Source: Sphingobacteriia bacterium RIFOXYC2_FULL_35_18 (lineage in GTDB: Bacteria; Bacteroidota; Bacteroidia; Chitinophagales; Chitinophagaceae). From it: a stretch of 64,000 bases of DNA. Position numbers and translations under genes: made by a program. The notes beneath the pieces were generated by a model. The model was not told where the DNA came from, searched no databases, and saw only the letters and a program-made list of their open reading frames with translations. The DNA lies in NCBI GenBank assembly GCA_001829005.1, contig MIAG01000001.1:835007-899006 (forward strand), in the 5' to 3' direction. This document shows positions 1 to 8,430 of this stretch, one piece after another; positions within the stretch are counted from its first letter, which is position 1; the number at the start of each line of letters is the position of its first letter.

Positions 1-638
1 GCACTGGCGATTTTACTATTTATAATTTAAACAGATATAAAGACTCAGCCTATTCTCCGGCTTCTACTTTTAAAGTTGTTCACTCGCTAATTGCATTAGA
101 AACTGGTGTAGTCTCTGATGAAAAAATGACCATTCAGTTGGATTCTGCGGTAACCATGGAAACAGCATTTAAGAATTCGATTGTTCCCTATTATCAAGAA
201 GTAGCTAGAAGAATCGGGAAAGATACTATGCAATTTTGGTTAGATAGTTTGCAGTATGGCAATCATAGCATTGGAAAGTCAATTGACAGTTTTTGGTTAA
301 ATAATACCATCAAGTTAACCCCTGATGAACAATTGGGTATTATGAAGCGCTTGTTTTTTAATCAATTACCTTTTCAAAAAAGAACGCATGAGATTGTGAA
401 GCGTATGATGTTGAGAGAATCGAATGCCAATTATCAATTGAGTTATAAAACAGGCTTAACCTATAATGAAAACGGAGATCAACTTGGATGGGTGATAGGT
501 TGGATTGAAGAGAACAAACATCCCTATTTCTTTGTATTAAATATGGAAGCTCCTTCTAATATTTCACTGGTTGATGCAAGAATATTATTGCTCAAAAAAA
601 TATTAAGCAATCAGGGATTTTTTGAAGGAAAACGATAA
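1..638 (+). CDS. Class D (OXA-type) beta-lactamase, 5' end cut by window
   Basis: A serine beta-lactamase of class D, a periplasmic enzyme that opens beta-lactam rings through an acyl-serine intermediate. The reading frame is open from base 3, so the gene starts upstream of the window and the first in-frame ATG at 126 is internal. Numbering from base 3, all class D motifs are present: S-T-F-K at residues 21-24 (nt 63-74), S-I-V at 59-61, Y-G-N at 85-87 and K-T-G at 149-151, followed by a tryptophan-rich strand. The segment preceding and following the serine (SPASTFK, then HSLIALETGVV) is typical of OXA enzymes. The signal peptide must lie outside the window. ispG follows after 17 bases, so the two are probably co-transcribed. 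It sits among housekeeping genes, which suggests an intrinsic chromosomal enzyme. A BlaR-type sensor domain is less likely because the gene stops right after the catalytic domain. Confidence 0.93.
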   Translation, partial: TGDFTIYNLNRYKDSAYSPASTFKVVHSLIALETGVVSDEKMTIQLDSAVTMETAFKNSIVPYYQEVARRIGKDTMQFWLDSLQYGNHSIGKSIDSFWLNNTIKLTPDEQLGIMKRLFFNQLPFQKRTHEIVKRMMLRESNANYQLSYKTGLTYNENGDQLGWVIGWIEENKHPYFFVLNMEAPSNISLVDARILLLKKILSNQGFFEGKR

Positions 639-655
639 TCCCCATAAAGTACTTT

Positions 656-2674
656 ATGCAACTATACTGTAACTCATTAACACAACTTAATAGACTAAAA
701 ACGCGTGAAGTAAAAATTGGTGATTTGCTGTTAGGCAATGGTCATCCAATAAGGGTTCAAACCATGACCACTACTGATACCATGGATACCATGGCTACAG
801 TGGAACAAACCATTCGTTGTATTGAAGCCGGTGCTGAATTGGTAAGGATTACTGCTCCATCCAAAAAAGAGGCAGAAAATCTCCAAAATATAAAAGACGA
901 GTTGCGTAAACGCGGCTACACTACTCCCTTGGTAGCTGATATTCATTTTACTCCGAATGCTGCAGAAATTGCAGCTAGAATAGTAGAGAAAGTTAGGGTG
1001 AATCCGGGCAACTATGTTGACAAGAAAAAGTTTGAACAGATTGATTATACCGACGCAGAATACTTAGAAGAAATTGAACGTATTCGGGAACGCTTTACAC
1101 CGTTGGTGTTGATTTGTAAAGAGCATGGTACAGCAATGCGTATTGGTACGAATCATGGGTCGTTGAGTGATCGAATTATGAGTAGGTATGGTGACACGCC
1201 CATTGGTATGGTAGAAAGTGCGATGGAGTTTTTGCGTATTGCTCGTTCAGAAGACTACCATAATATTATATTAAGTATGAAAGCCAGCAACCCACAAGTG
1301 ATGGTGCAGGCTTATCGCTTGTTGATTCAGCAAATGGAAGCAGAGTTTGGAGAATGCTATCCATTGCATTTAGGGGTTACAGAAGCAGGTGACGGAGAAG
1401 ATGGAAGGGTTAAAAGTGCTGCTGGAATTGGTACTTTATTAGAAGATGGAATTGGTGATACCGTTAGGGTTAGTTTAACCGAAGACCCAGAGTTAGAAAT
1501 TCCAGTTTGTAAAGATTTGATTAAACGATACAGTATTGAAAATCGTGAAGGTGTTACTCATGGGCTTGTTCCAGGCATTTCCAAAGTGCCTTATGATCCA
1601 TTTCATTACAGCAGAAGAAAAACATTTGCAGTAAGCAATATAGGTGGAGCCCAGGTTCCAGTGGTGATTGCAGATTTCAGTAAAATCTCCAATATTACTC
1701 CCAAACATTTGGAAGCAATTGGGTACAAATATGATGAAACAACAGATAAATGGGCCATTGGGGATGCTGCTGCAGATTATATTTTCACCGGAAATCAATT
1801 ACTTGATTTTGCATTACCAGGCACTTTAAAAGTGATTGTTTATCCTGCAACTTTTGAGGAGTGTCCAGATAAATACAGTTATTTCCCCATTTATGACCGG
1901 TCAGGGTATACTCAAGCGAGTATTAAAAGCGATGCCATCAATTTTGTAATGGTTGATTGTTATAACGATGCTACTATTGTTAATGATTATACTTTTTTGG
2001 AAGAATTCGCCAATGATGAAACAGTGGTGCTTTGCTTAAGCAGTACCAATGCAAATGCGATGCAATCTATCAGAAGAATGATGATGGAGCTAATGAATCT
2101 GCAAGTGCAAAATCCTGTTGTAATTATTACTGATAGCAATTGGCAAACAGCTGATGAGCATTTAATTCATTATGCAACTGAGTGTGGCTCTCTATTATTA
2201 GATGGGATGGGAGATGGTATTTGTTTGGGAATGAATAACAATAGTTATCAAACAATGAATACAGGTGTGGTAGATACTAGTGGACGTAATTATTTGAGTA
2301 ATACTTCAGTTGAGCAATTTATTAACTCTTCTGCGTTCAGTATTTTACAAGCTACTCGAACCAGAATTTCTAAAACTGAATACATCAGCTGCCCAAGTTG
2401 TGGCCGAACCTTATTTGATTTGCAAGAAACCACTGCGAAAATTAGAAATGTAACCAATCATTTGAAAGGAGTTAAAATTGCCATTATGGGGTGCATTGTA
2501 AATGGTCCGGGTGAAATGGCAGATGCAGATTTTGGTTATGTAGGTAGTGGTGTTGGAAAAATCACTTTGTATAAAGGAAAAGATATCATGAAGAGAAATA
2601 TTGATAGTGAGATTGCTGTTTCCGAATTAATTAATCTGTTGAAAGAGCATGGTGCTTGGGTAGAGCCAGCTTAG
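656..2674 (+). CDS. ispG: 4-hydroxy-3-methylbut-2-enyl diphosphate synthase, long form
   Basis: IspG (GcpE) converts methylerythritol cyclodiphosphate to HMBPP in the non-mevalonate isoprenoid pathway, using a [4Fe-4S] cluster. The N-terminal TIM-barrel begins within the first 30 residues (GNGHPIRVQTMTTTDT). The C-terminal cluster domain shows the ligands Cys579, Cys582 (CPSCGRT), Cys613 and Glu620 (GCIVNGPGE). At 672 residues it is far longer than the roughly 370-residue E. coli enzyme. The extra length lies between the barrel and the cluster domain, as in the three-domain enzymes of plants, chlamydiae and Bacteroidota. ATG at 656 starts directly after the beta-lactamase gene, and nadB follows after 18 bases in the same direction. 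Confidence 0.97.
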   Translation: MQLYCNSLTQLNRLKTREVKIGDLLLGNGHPIRVQTMTTTDTMDTMATVEQTIRCIEAGAELVRITAPSKKEAENLQNIKDELRKRGYTTPLVADIHFTPNAAEIAARIVEKVRVNPGNYVDKKKFEQIDYTDAEYLEEIERIRERFTPLVLICKEHGTAMRIGTNHGSLSDRIMSRYGDTPIGMVESAMEFLRIARSEDYHNIILSMKASNPQVMVQAYRLLIQQMEAEFGECYPLHLGVTEAGDGEDGRVKSAAGIGTLLEDGIGDTVRVSLTEDPELEIPVCKDLIKRYSIENREGVTHGLVPGISKVPYDPFHYSRRKTFAVSNIGGAQVPVVIADFSKISNITPKHLEAIGYKYDETTDKWAIGDAAADYIFTGNQLLDFALPGTLKVIVYPATFEECPDKYSYFPIYDRSGYTQASIKSDAINFVMVDCYNDATIVNDYTFLEEFANDETVVLCLSSTNANAMQSIRRMMMELMNLQVQNPVVIITDSNWQTADEHLIHYATECGSLLLDGMGDGICLGMNNNSYQTMNTGVVDTSGRNYLSNTSVEQFINSSAFSILQATRTRISKTEYISCPSCGRTLFDLQETTAKIRNVTNHLKGVKIAIMGCIVNGPGEMADADFGYVGSGVGKITLYKGKDIMKRNIDSEIAVSELINLLKEHGAWVEPA

Positions 2675-2692
2675 TTCATTCTAAATTATTTT

Positions 2693-4291
2693 ATGCTTCA
2701 AACTGACTTTTTAGTAATTGGTTCTGGTATTGCAGGATTAACGTATGCATTAAAAGTGGCTAAGCAATTTCCTGATAAAAAAATCATCTTAATTACTAAA
2801 ACCCAGGCAGATGAAACCAATACTAAATATGCCCAAGGGGGTATTGCAGGTGTATGGGATGCAAGCAGAGATAGTTTTAGCAAACATATTGAAGATACGC
2901 TGATTGCTGGTGATGGGCTTTGTAATGAAGCGATAGTAGAGATAGTAGTAAAAGAGGGTCCAGAACGAATCAAGGAGATTATAGATTATGGTGCGGCATT
3001 TGATAAAGATGAAGAAGGTATTTATAGTTTAGGAAAAGAAGGAGGTCATAGCGAAAACAGAATTTTACATCATAAAGATGTAACTGGAATGGAAATGGAA
3101 AGAGCACTCTTGTCGCAGTTGGCTGCCTTGCCCAATATCCAATTATTGAACCATTGTTTTGTTGTTGATTTATTGACTCAGCATCATTTGGGTTATTTGG
3201 TTACCAAGTCTACTTTGGATATTACTTGCTATGGGGTTTATGTATTGAATTTGCAAACCAATCAAATTGAAAAAATTGTTTCTAAAATAGTTTTGTTGGC
3301 TTCAGGTGGTTGTGGTCAAGCATACAGAACCACAACGAATCCAAAAATTGCTACTGGAGATGGTATTGCAATGGTTTATAGGGCAAAGGGTAAAATTGAA
3401 AACATGGAGTTTATTCAATTTCATCCAACTGCTTTATACGAGCCAGGTGTTTCTCCTTCTTTCTTAATTACAGAAGCTGTTAGAGGCGATGGTGGTATTC
3501 TAAGGAATAAAGCGGGTGAAGCTTTTATGGAACGTTATGATCATAGAAAGGACTTAGCGCCTAGAGACATTGTTGCACGCGCCATTGATAATGAAATGAA
3601 GCGAACTGGTACTGAACATGTTTATTTGGATTGCAGGCATATGGGTAAAGAGCAATTTATTCATCACTTCCCTAATATTTACCAAAAATGTTTATCAATT
3701 GGAATTGATGTAATGCAACATATGATACCTGTTGCTCCTGCGGCTCATTATAGTTGTGGAGGTATTAAAACAGATGAATGGGGAAGAACTTCTATTCGAA
3801 ATTTATATGCTTGTGGAGAATGTGCTAGTACTGGATTACATGGTGCAAACCGATTAGCCAGTAATAGTTTGTTAGAAGCAATGGTATTTGCTCATAGATG
3901 TTTTATTGACACCTGCAAACAAATTGATCAATTGAGTTTGATTGAGCATTTGCCAGATTGGAATGCATTGGGAACTGCAGAGCCGAGGGAAATGATCTTG
4001 ATTACACAAAGCCTCAAAGAATTGCAGCAAATCATGAGTGATTATGTCGGTATTGTTAGAACCGATATAAGATTAAGTAGGGCAATGAAAAGATTGGATT
4101 TATTGTTTGAAGAAACAGAGCAATTGTATCGTTCAACTAAAGTGTCTCCTCAACTTTGCGAATTGCGTAATTTAATTACAGTTGGATATTTAATTGTAAA
4201 AGGTGCGCAGTTTAGAAAAGAAAGCCGCGGGCTTCACTACAATACGGATCACCAAGAAAAGAGTGCTATTTTACAGAATATTATTCTTTAA
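2693..4291 (+). CDS. nadB: L-aspartate oxidase
   Basis: NadB oxidises L-aspartate to iminoaspartate with FAD, the first step of de novo NAD synthesis. The FAD-binding glycine motif G10-x-G12-x-x-G15 lies at the N-terminus, followed by the TKYAQGGIAG segment. The fumarate-reductase/succinate-dehydrogenase fold signature AHYSCGGI and the FAD-contacting region CGECASTGLHGANRLASNS occur in the second half. The 532 residues match the family length. The partner nadA is not visible in this window. The short gaps on both sides (18 and 12 bases) suggest one transcript with ispG and the downstream acyltransferase. Fumarate reductase flavoproteins are related, but the HGANRLASNS pattern and single-subunit context favour NadB. 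Confidence 0.95.
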   Translation: MLQTDFLVIGSGIAGLTYALKVAKQFPDKKIILITKTQADETNTKYAQGGIAGVWDASRDSFSKHIEDTLIAGDGLCNEAIVEIVVKEGPERIKEIIDYGAAFDKDEEGIYSLGKEGGHSENRILHHKDVTGMEMERALLSQLAALPNIQLLNHCFVVDLLTQHHLGYLVTKSTLDITCYGVYVLNLQTNQIEKIVSKIVLLASGGCGQAYRTTTNPKIATGDGIAMVYRAKGKIENMEFIQFHPTALYEPGVSPSFLITEAVRGDGGILRNKAGEAFMERYDHRKDLAPRDIVARAIDNEMKRTGTEHVYLDCRHMGKEQFIHHFPNIYQKCLSIGIDVMQHMIPVAPAAHYSCGGIKTDEWGRTSIRNLYACGECASTGLHGANRLASNSLLEAMVFAHRCFIDTCKQIDQLSLIEHLPDWNALGTAEPREMILITQSLKELQQIMSDYVGIVRTDIRLSRAMKRLDLLFEETEQLYRSTKVSPQLCELRNLITVGYLIVKGAQFRKESRGLHYNTDHQEKSAILQNIIL

Positions 4292-4303
4292 AGCCCCCAG
4301 GCT

Positions 4304-5188
4304 ATGTATTATATAATCTACCCTTTATTTTATTTGTTATCTCTCTTGCCTTGGCGGGTCATGTATTTTATTGCAGATGGGTTATATATTTTGGTGTTTT
4401 ATTTATTTGGATACAGAAAGAAAGTGGTGTTGAATAATTTATTGATTGCATTTCCTGATAAGACTGAAAAAGAACGTATCAGAATTGCCAAGGATTTTTA
4501 TCACAATTTCATTGATACCATTGTTGAGACCATTAAAATGATTTCGATTAGTACCAAAGAAGCAGATAAGCGCTTAGTTGGAAATATCAAAGTGTTAAAT
4601 GATTTGTACAGCTCTGGGAAAAATGTTCAATTATTAGCAGGCCATTTTTTTAATTGGGAATTTTTAAATCATTGGATTCCAAGACATAGTTTATATCCAT
4701 TTGTTGGGGTGTATCAACCCTTGTCTAATAAAGTCATGGACAAAATAATTTATGATATGCGTGCTAAAAACGGCACCATCCTTATTCCAACTAAGCATTT
4801 CAAAAACCAATTCAGGAGTTATGTTAAAGATCGATATGCTTTAGGGCTTGCTGCCGATCAAAATCCTCCCAGCGATTTGAAAGCCCACTGGGTACCCTTT
4901 TTCAACCGATTGACGCCTTTTATTTTGGGGCCAGAAAAAGGAGCAAAATTAAATGATACACATGTGGTATTCTGTCACTTTTATAAAGTGCGAAGAGGCT
5001 ATTATGAAATCAAGTTTGAATTAATTACTTCTGACCCACTTTCTTATAATGATGGGCAACTAACCAAGTTGTTCGCAGCTAAAGTAGAACAAGCAGTAAA
5101 ATTAAAGCCTGCCAATTATCTCTGGAGTCATCGCAGATGGAAATGGAGCTTTGATCCAACCAAACACAGTGCATTAGAAATTAAATAA
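4304..5188 (+). CDS. Lysophospholipid/lipid A acyltransferase (LpxL/HtrB family)
   Basis: A membrane-associated acyltransferase of the LpxL/HtrB family, which transfers a fatty acyl chain onto a lipid A precursor at the inner membrane. The N-terminus is hydrophobic (two segments within residues 1-36, ending in a YRKK basic stretch). The catalytic H-x4-E motif is HFFNWE at about residues 109-114, and a later ADQNPP segment resembles the family's conserved DQ region. The length of 294 residues fits the family. Acyl donor and acceptor cannot be read from sequence, and related Bacteroidota proteins may instead acylate ornithine or other lipids, so no gene symbol is given. It is the last gene of the plus-strand run and is followed by a convergent gene after 2 bases. 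Confidence 0.85.
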   Translation: MYYIIYPLFYLLSLLPWRVMYFIADGLYILVFYLFGYRKKVVLNNLLIAFPDKTEKERIRIAKDFYHNFIDTIVETIKMISISTKEADKRLVGNIKVLNDLYSSGKNVQLLAGHFFNWEFLNHWIPRHSLYPFVGVYQPLSNKVMDKIIYDMRAKNGTILIPTKHFKNQFRSYVKDRYALGLAADQNPPSDLKAHWVPFFNRLTPFILGPEKGAKLNDTHVVFCHFYKVRRGYYEIKFELITSDPLSYNDGQLTKLFAAKVEQAVKLKPANYLWSHRRWKWSFDPTKHSALEIK

Positions 5189-5190
5189 GC

Positions 5191-6603
5191 TTAGTTTAAG
5201 GCTGCTGTTTCTTTTTCAAACTCAAATTTTTCGGGCAAACCCTTTATTGCTTCAATTCCGCCAATCACATTTCTAATATTGTGAATGCCCTGTCTTTTAA
5301 TCATAGATGCAGCAATTACACTTCTGTATCCACTTGCGCAATGAATATAAATATTGTGGTGGTCGTCTAAATTGGCCATACTACCTGGATCGGTTAATTG
5401 GTCCAATGGAATATTAATTGCTTCTTTTACGTGTTCATTGGCATATTCTGTTTCTCTTCTAACATCAACAATCACTAAGTTTTCGTCGAATGGAATATCC
5501 ATGGCTAATTCATCTGCTTCAACATCTATGATCATATCGATTGATTCTCCAGCAGTTTGCCAAGCTTCAAATCCACCAGATAGATAACCAACTACATTAT
5601 CTATTCCCACTCGGCTTAATCTAATAATTGACTCTTTTTCAGCACCTATTTCTGTTATTAAAATAATCGGTTGTGTAAATGGCAATAAAGTGCCTGCCCA
5701 TTCTGCAAATCGACCATTTAATCCAATATTGATTGCGCCAGGAACAAACCCTTGCATAAATTGATCAGGATGTCTGGTATCTAAGATTATGGCGTTATCA
5801 GCAATTTTTTCTTTGAAATCGTTGATCAATAAAGGCTGCATGCTGTTGGCTAATATGCTGTCCAAACTGGTGTACCCTTCTTTATTGATACTCGCATTGA
5901 TAGGGAAGTACGCAGGAGGAGCGTTTAATCCCTCCGTAACAGCTTTAATAAATGCTTCTTTTGATTCCGCTTGTAAAGCATAATTACTTGCTTTTTGAAC
6001 TCCAATTGTACTAAAAGAATCAGCGCCTAAATTTTTTCCACAACTACTACCAGCTCCATGTGCAGGGTATACGACTACATCATCCGCAAGAGGAATAATT
6101 TTCTCTTGCAAACTATCATACAACATTCCAGCCAAGTCATTCATGGTTATTTCATTGCTTTTTTGTGCAAGGTCTGGTCTACCTACATCACCTACAAATA
6201 AAGTATCTCCCGTGAAAATGGCTTTATTATTTCCTTCTTCATCCTTTAATAAATAACAACTACTTTCTAGTGTATGGCCTGGTGTATGAAGTACCTGAAT
6301 GGAAATATTACCCAGCTTAAATATTTCTAAATCTTTTGCAACATGTACTGGGTATTTGGTTACGGTACTTGGCCCATAAACAATGGTAGCGCCTGTTGCA
6401 GCAGCTAAATCTAGATGCCCGCTTACAAAGTCTGCATGAAAATGTGTTTCAAATATATACTGGATTTGGGCATTCCGCTCTTTTGCTAAAGCTAAGTAAG
6501 CATCAATATCCCTGATTGGATCTATGATTGCGGCTGCACCATTACTTTCGATATAGTACGCAGCTTCGCTGATACATCCAGTGTATAATTGTTTTATAAA
6601 CAT
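5191..6603 (-). CDS. Persulfide dioxygenase-like MBL protein with two rhodanese domains
   Basis: A metallo-beta-lactamase-fold sulfur enzyme with the CstB-like order: dioxygenase, inactive rhodanese, active rhodanese. Such proteins oxidise low-molecular-weight persulfides to sulfite or thiosulfate in the cytoplasm. In the 470-residue product the metal motif is HFHADFVSGH at 54-63, with a further His at 110 and Asp at 133. The first rhodanese domain (about 260-355) has LITEIG where the active-site cysteine would be. The second keeps it at Cys422 in HCASGYRS. A longer reading from a TTG at 6621 is possible, but ATG at 6603 gives MFIKQLYTGC, the usual family start. It lies 24 bases downstream of an ArsR-type regulator, which points to sulfide- or persulfide-responsive control. 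Confidence 0.88.
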   Translation of the reverse strand: MFIKQLYTGCISEAAYYIESNGAAAIIDPIRDIDAYLALAKERNAQIQYIFETHFHADFVSGHLDLAAATGATIVYGPSTVTKYPVHVAKDLEIFKLGNISIQVLHTPGHTLESSCYLLKDEEGNNKAIFTGDTLFVGDVGRPDLAQKSNEITMNDLAGMLYDSLQEKIIPLADDVVVYPAHGAGSSCGKNLGADSFSTIGVQKASNYALQAESKEAFIKAVTEGLNAPPAYFPINASINKEGYTSLDSILANSMQPLLINDFKEKIADNAIILDTRHPDQFMQGFVPGAINIGLNGRFAEWAGTLLPFTQPIILITEIGAEKESIIRLSRVGIDNVVGYLSGGFEAWQTAGESIDMIIDVEADELAMDIPFDENLVIVDVRRETEYANEHVKEAINIPLDQLTDPGSMANLDDHHNIYIHCASGYRSVIAASMIKRQGIHNIRNVIGGIEAIKGLPEKFEFEKETAALN

Positions 6604-6627
6604 GCAATGATTTTGCGGCAAAGGTAA

Positions 6628-6963
6628 TTAATCTACCAATGCTTTCACAAAACCAACCACATCGTTTAAGCGAGTGTAATTGACGGAGTAATAAATGAAT
6701 TTCCCTTCTCGGGTGGTACTCACAATGCCGGCTCGTCGTAAAATGGCCAGGTGCTGTGAAGCTACGGATTGTTCTAAACGAAGTTTTACATAAAGCTCTG
6801 TAACAGTCATCTTTTGATGCTCATCTAATAGTTTGATGATTTGCTGTCGAAGCTTGTGGTTAATGGAGCGAAGGATCAAAGATGCCTTCTTTGCCTGAAG
6901 GAAATCTACCTTCACAGGCTCTGCGCCATTGGTTAATAGGATTGATTGAATGGTTGCGTTCAT
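6628..6963 (-). CDS. ArsR-family winged-helix regulator without cysteines
   Basis: A 111-residue DNA-binding repressor of the ArsR/SmtB family. The winged helix-turn-helix runs through the middle, with recognition-helix segment EQSVASQHLAILRRAGIV and the beta-wing REGKFIYYSV. ArsR-like repressors next to persulfide dioxygenases (BigR and SqrR types) usually sense persulfides through a pair of cysteines. This protein contains no cysteine at all, and the typical metal-site motif ELCVCDL is replaced by TELYVKLRLEQS, so neither classical thiol nor cysteine-metal sensing is possible. It is encoded immediately before the persulfide dioxygenase and is probably its regulator. The effector is unknown. 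Confidence 0.9.
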   Translation of the reverse strand: MNATIQSILLTNGAEPVKVDFLQAKKASLILRSINHKLRQQIIKLLDEHQKMTVTELYVKLRLEQSVASQHLAILRRAGIVSTTREGKFIYYSVNYTRLNDVVGFVKALVD

Positions 6964-6969
6964 GTCAAG

Positions 6970-6986
6970 TAATATTGGGGGTATTA
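6970..6986. promoter_or_regulatory. Candidate ArsR operator (imperfect inverted repeat)
   Basis: TAATA and TATTA arms (6970-6974 and 6982-6986) flank a G-rich spacer just before the regulator start codon and just downstream of its -7 box. ArsR-type repressors often bind such AT-rich half-sites over the transcription start. The match is short and could be chance. Confidence 0.3.
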
Positions 6987-6995
6987 AGACTTATG

Positions 6996-7003
6996 CAAAG
7001 TTA
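6996..7003 (-). promoter_or_regulatory. -7 promoter box of the arsR-persulfide dioxygenase unit
   Basis: On the minus strand this reads TAACTTTG, a full match to the Bacteroidota -7 consensus TAnnTTTG. It lies 33 bases upstream of the regulator ATG in the 93-base gap behind tsaB. No clear -33 TTG at the usual spacing was found, so the call rests on the -7 box alone. Confidence 0.45.
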
Positions 7004-7056
7004 GCTTTTTTGTAATGCATAGAGAGTGGTTATTCGCATTAGTTTTTCCGAAGGGC

Positions 7057-7746
7057 TTATTGTGGCTTTATTGGTTGATAAAAATCTTTTATATAAAGCG
7101 GTTCAGAATAGGCCAAATTGGAAAATTTTTTTGCATGAAAAAACGATTTTGAAATCGTAACCATATGATTTACATTGTGTTGCGAATAATCTATACTATA
7201 GTTGAATGGTAGGGTAAATTGTTCAACTTTCTGAGCACCATCTCCACAAAAAATTACTTTAGAATGACAATTTAGCCCCTCAAAAAAGACATTATCAAGT
7301 ACTAATGCGTGTGTATTATCTAACTCTAATAGCTTTTGGTTGTACATTCCAGCAAAAACTTCCATTCTTCTTGCGTCTATCATTGCATAAAAAACAGCGT
7401 CTTTTTCTAGATCGGTTTGGGGGGTATTTTCAATGGCTGCATTGGCAATAACAGCAAGTGTATTAACCATTATTAATGGTTTATTTAATGCGTAACAAAT
7501 TCCCTTTGCCGAAGCCAATCCTACTCTTATGCCAGTATAACTTCCTGGTCCACCAGTAACAGCAACCGCATCTATATCTTTTAATTGATAACCTGCTTCA
7601 TTCATAATGGCTTCAATAGCAGGTTGCAAAAAAGCCGCATGGTCTTTTTGGTGTTGATGAGATTGACTTGCCAATACCTTACTATCCTGGCTTAAACAAA
7701 CGCCCGCATAACCTGTTGCTGTATCAATATTTAAAAGTAAAGCCAT
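7057..7746 (-). CDS. tsaB: tRNA N6-threonylcarbamoyladenosine synthesis protein TsaB
   Basis: TsaB (YeaZ) is the scaffold partner of TsaD in making the t6A modification on ANN-decoding tRNAs. The N-terminus LLNIDTATGYAGVCLS and the segment AVTGGPGSYTGIRVGLASAK at about residues 63-82 are diagnostic of the ASKHA-fold TsaB group, which lacks the metal-binding histidines of TsaD. The 229 residues match the family length. It lies 3 bases downstream of the dehydrogenase-like gene, so these two share a transcript. A 93-base gap containing its own -7 box separates it from the ArsR regulator. Confidence 0.95.
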   Translation of the reverse strand: MALLLNIDTATGYAGVCLSQDSKVLASQSHQHQKDHAAFLQPAIEAIMNEAGYQLKDIDAVAVTGGPGSYTGIRVGLASAKGICYALNKPLIMVNTLAVIANAAIENTPQTDLEKDAVFYAMIDARRMEVFAGMYNQKLLELDNTHALVLDNVFFEGLNCHSKVIFCGDGAQKVEQFTLPFNYSIDYSQHNVNHMVTISKSFFHAKKFSNLAYSEPLYIKDFYQPIKPQ

Positions 7747-7749
7747 GTA

Positions 7750-8355
7750 TTAGAGGTTTAGAAACGCTGGTGCCAAACTATAGCGTTCATTTGTTTTTGC
7801 TAAGCTTTGCAAAAGTGTTGAAACCTTCTGAAAGCCAATTAATTCGCACCATTCAAATGGACCATAGGGATAATTGGTACCCAATTTCATGGCGGTATTT
7901 ATTTCTTCTTTCGTACTTATATTTTCTGCTAGTGCAAAATAGGCTTCATTGATGATCATTGCAACTACTCTAGGGCCTATCATCCCCAATTCGTCTGCAG
8001 AAACAACTGATGTTAAACCTGCTGCTTCCAATAGTTCTACTGCTTTTTTAACTGCTTCATCATTGCCAGCAATTTCCAGAGATGGTTGAGACAAAAAACC
8101 ATCCCATCCATTAAACCGAACAAAATTCTTGGGTAGCATTTCAGATGGAGTACATACTGCATTCACTAAAACAATTCTGTTTTGAATAGAAGAGAAGCAA
8201 GGCCCATCCTCTTCAAAGCATGCATCAATAAATAAATCACCATAAGGAATTGCTTCATTGGTAGATTCATACCTTTCAATTTTATTCTTGCCACCAATTA
8301 ATTTGTTGGCCAATGCGAAGTATTGATGGTCTGTAGCTCTAATAATAATTTGCAT
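7750..8355 (-). CDS. Shortened 3-hydroxyacyl-CoA dehydrogenase-like protein
   Basis: This 201-residue protein resembles the second half of a 3-hydroxyacyl-CoA dehydrogenase. Residues from about 115 on (MIGPRVVAMIINEAYFALAE, later YPYGPFEWCELIG) match the C-terminal helical 3HCDH domain. The N-terminal part lacks the GxGxxG dinucleotide motif and about 100 residues of the usual Rossmann domain, but keeps a recognisable equivalent of its last strands (RIVLVNAV, then FVRFNGWDGFLSQPSLEIA). It is unlikely to bind NAD in the normal way, and its role is unknown. It may be a non-catalytic relative or act on a bound acyl group. It is the first gene of the minus-strand run with tsaB. Confidence 0.75.
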   Translation of the reverse strand: MQIIIRATDHQYFALANKLIGGKNKIERYESTNEAIPYGDLFIDACFEEDGPCFSSIQNRIVLVNAVCTPSEMLPKNFVRFNGWDGFLSQPSLEIAGNDEAVKKAVELLEAAGLTSVVSADELGMIGPRVVAMIINEAYFALAENISTKEEINTAMKLGTNYPYGPFEWCELIGFQKVSTLLQSLAKTNERYSLAPAFLNL

Positions 8356-8371
8356 AAATGGGCTTGGTCTG

Positions 8372-8379
8372 CAAATTTA
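8372..8379 (-). promoter_or_regulatory. -7 promoter box of the dehydrogenase-like/tsaB unit
   Basis: Minus strand TAAATTTG matches the TAnnTTTG consensus exactly and lies 16 bases before the ATG. A TTG at 8405-8407 is 25 bases further upstream, slightly beyond the usual spacing. The leader would be very short. Confidence 0.4.
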
Positions 8380-8430
8380 GGTTGGCAGGTTGATTAAAAA
8401 GCAGCAATTTGCTTCCATTAAACAAATTCT

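Noticed and set aside
7668..7952. Plus-strand frame of 94 codons across tsaB and the dehydrogenase-like gene
   Set aside because: Antisense to two recognisable genes and without a signal, span pattern or family resemblance.
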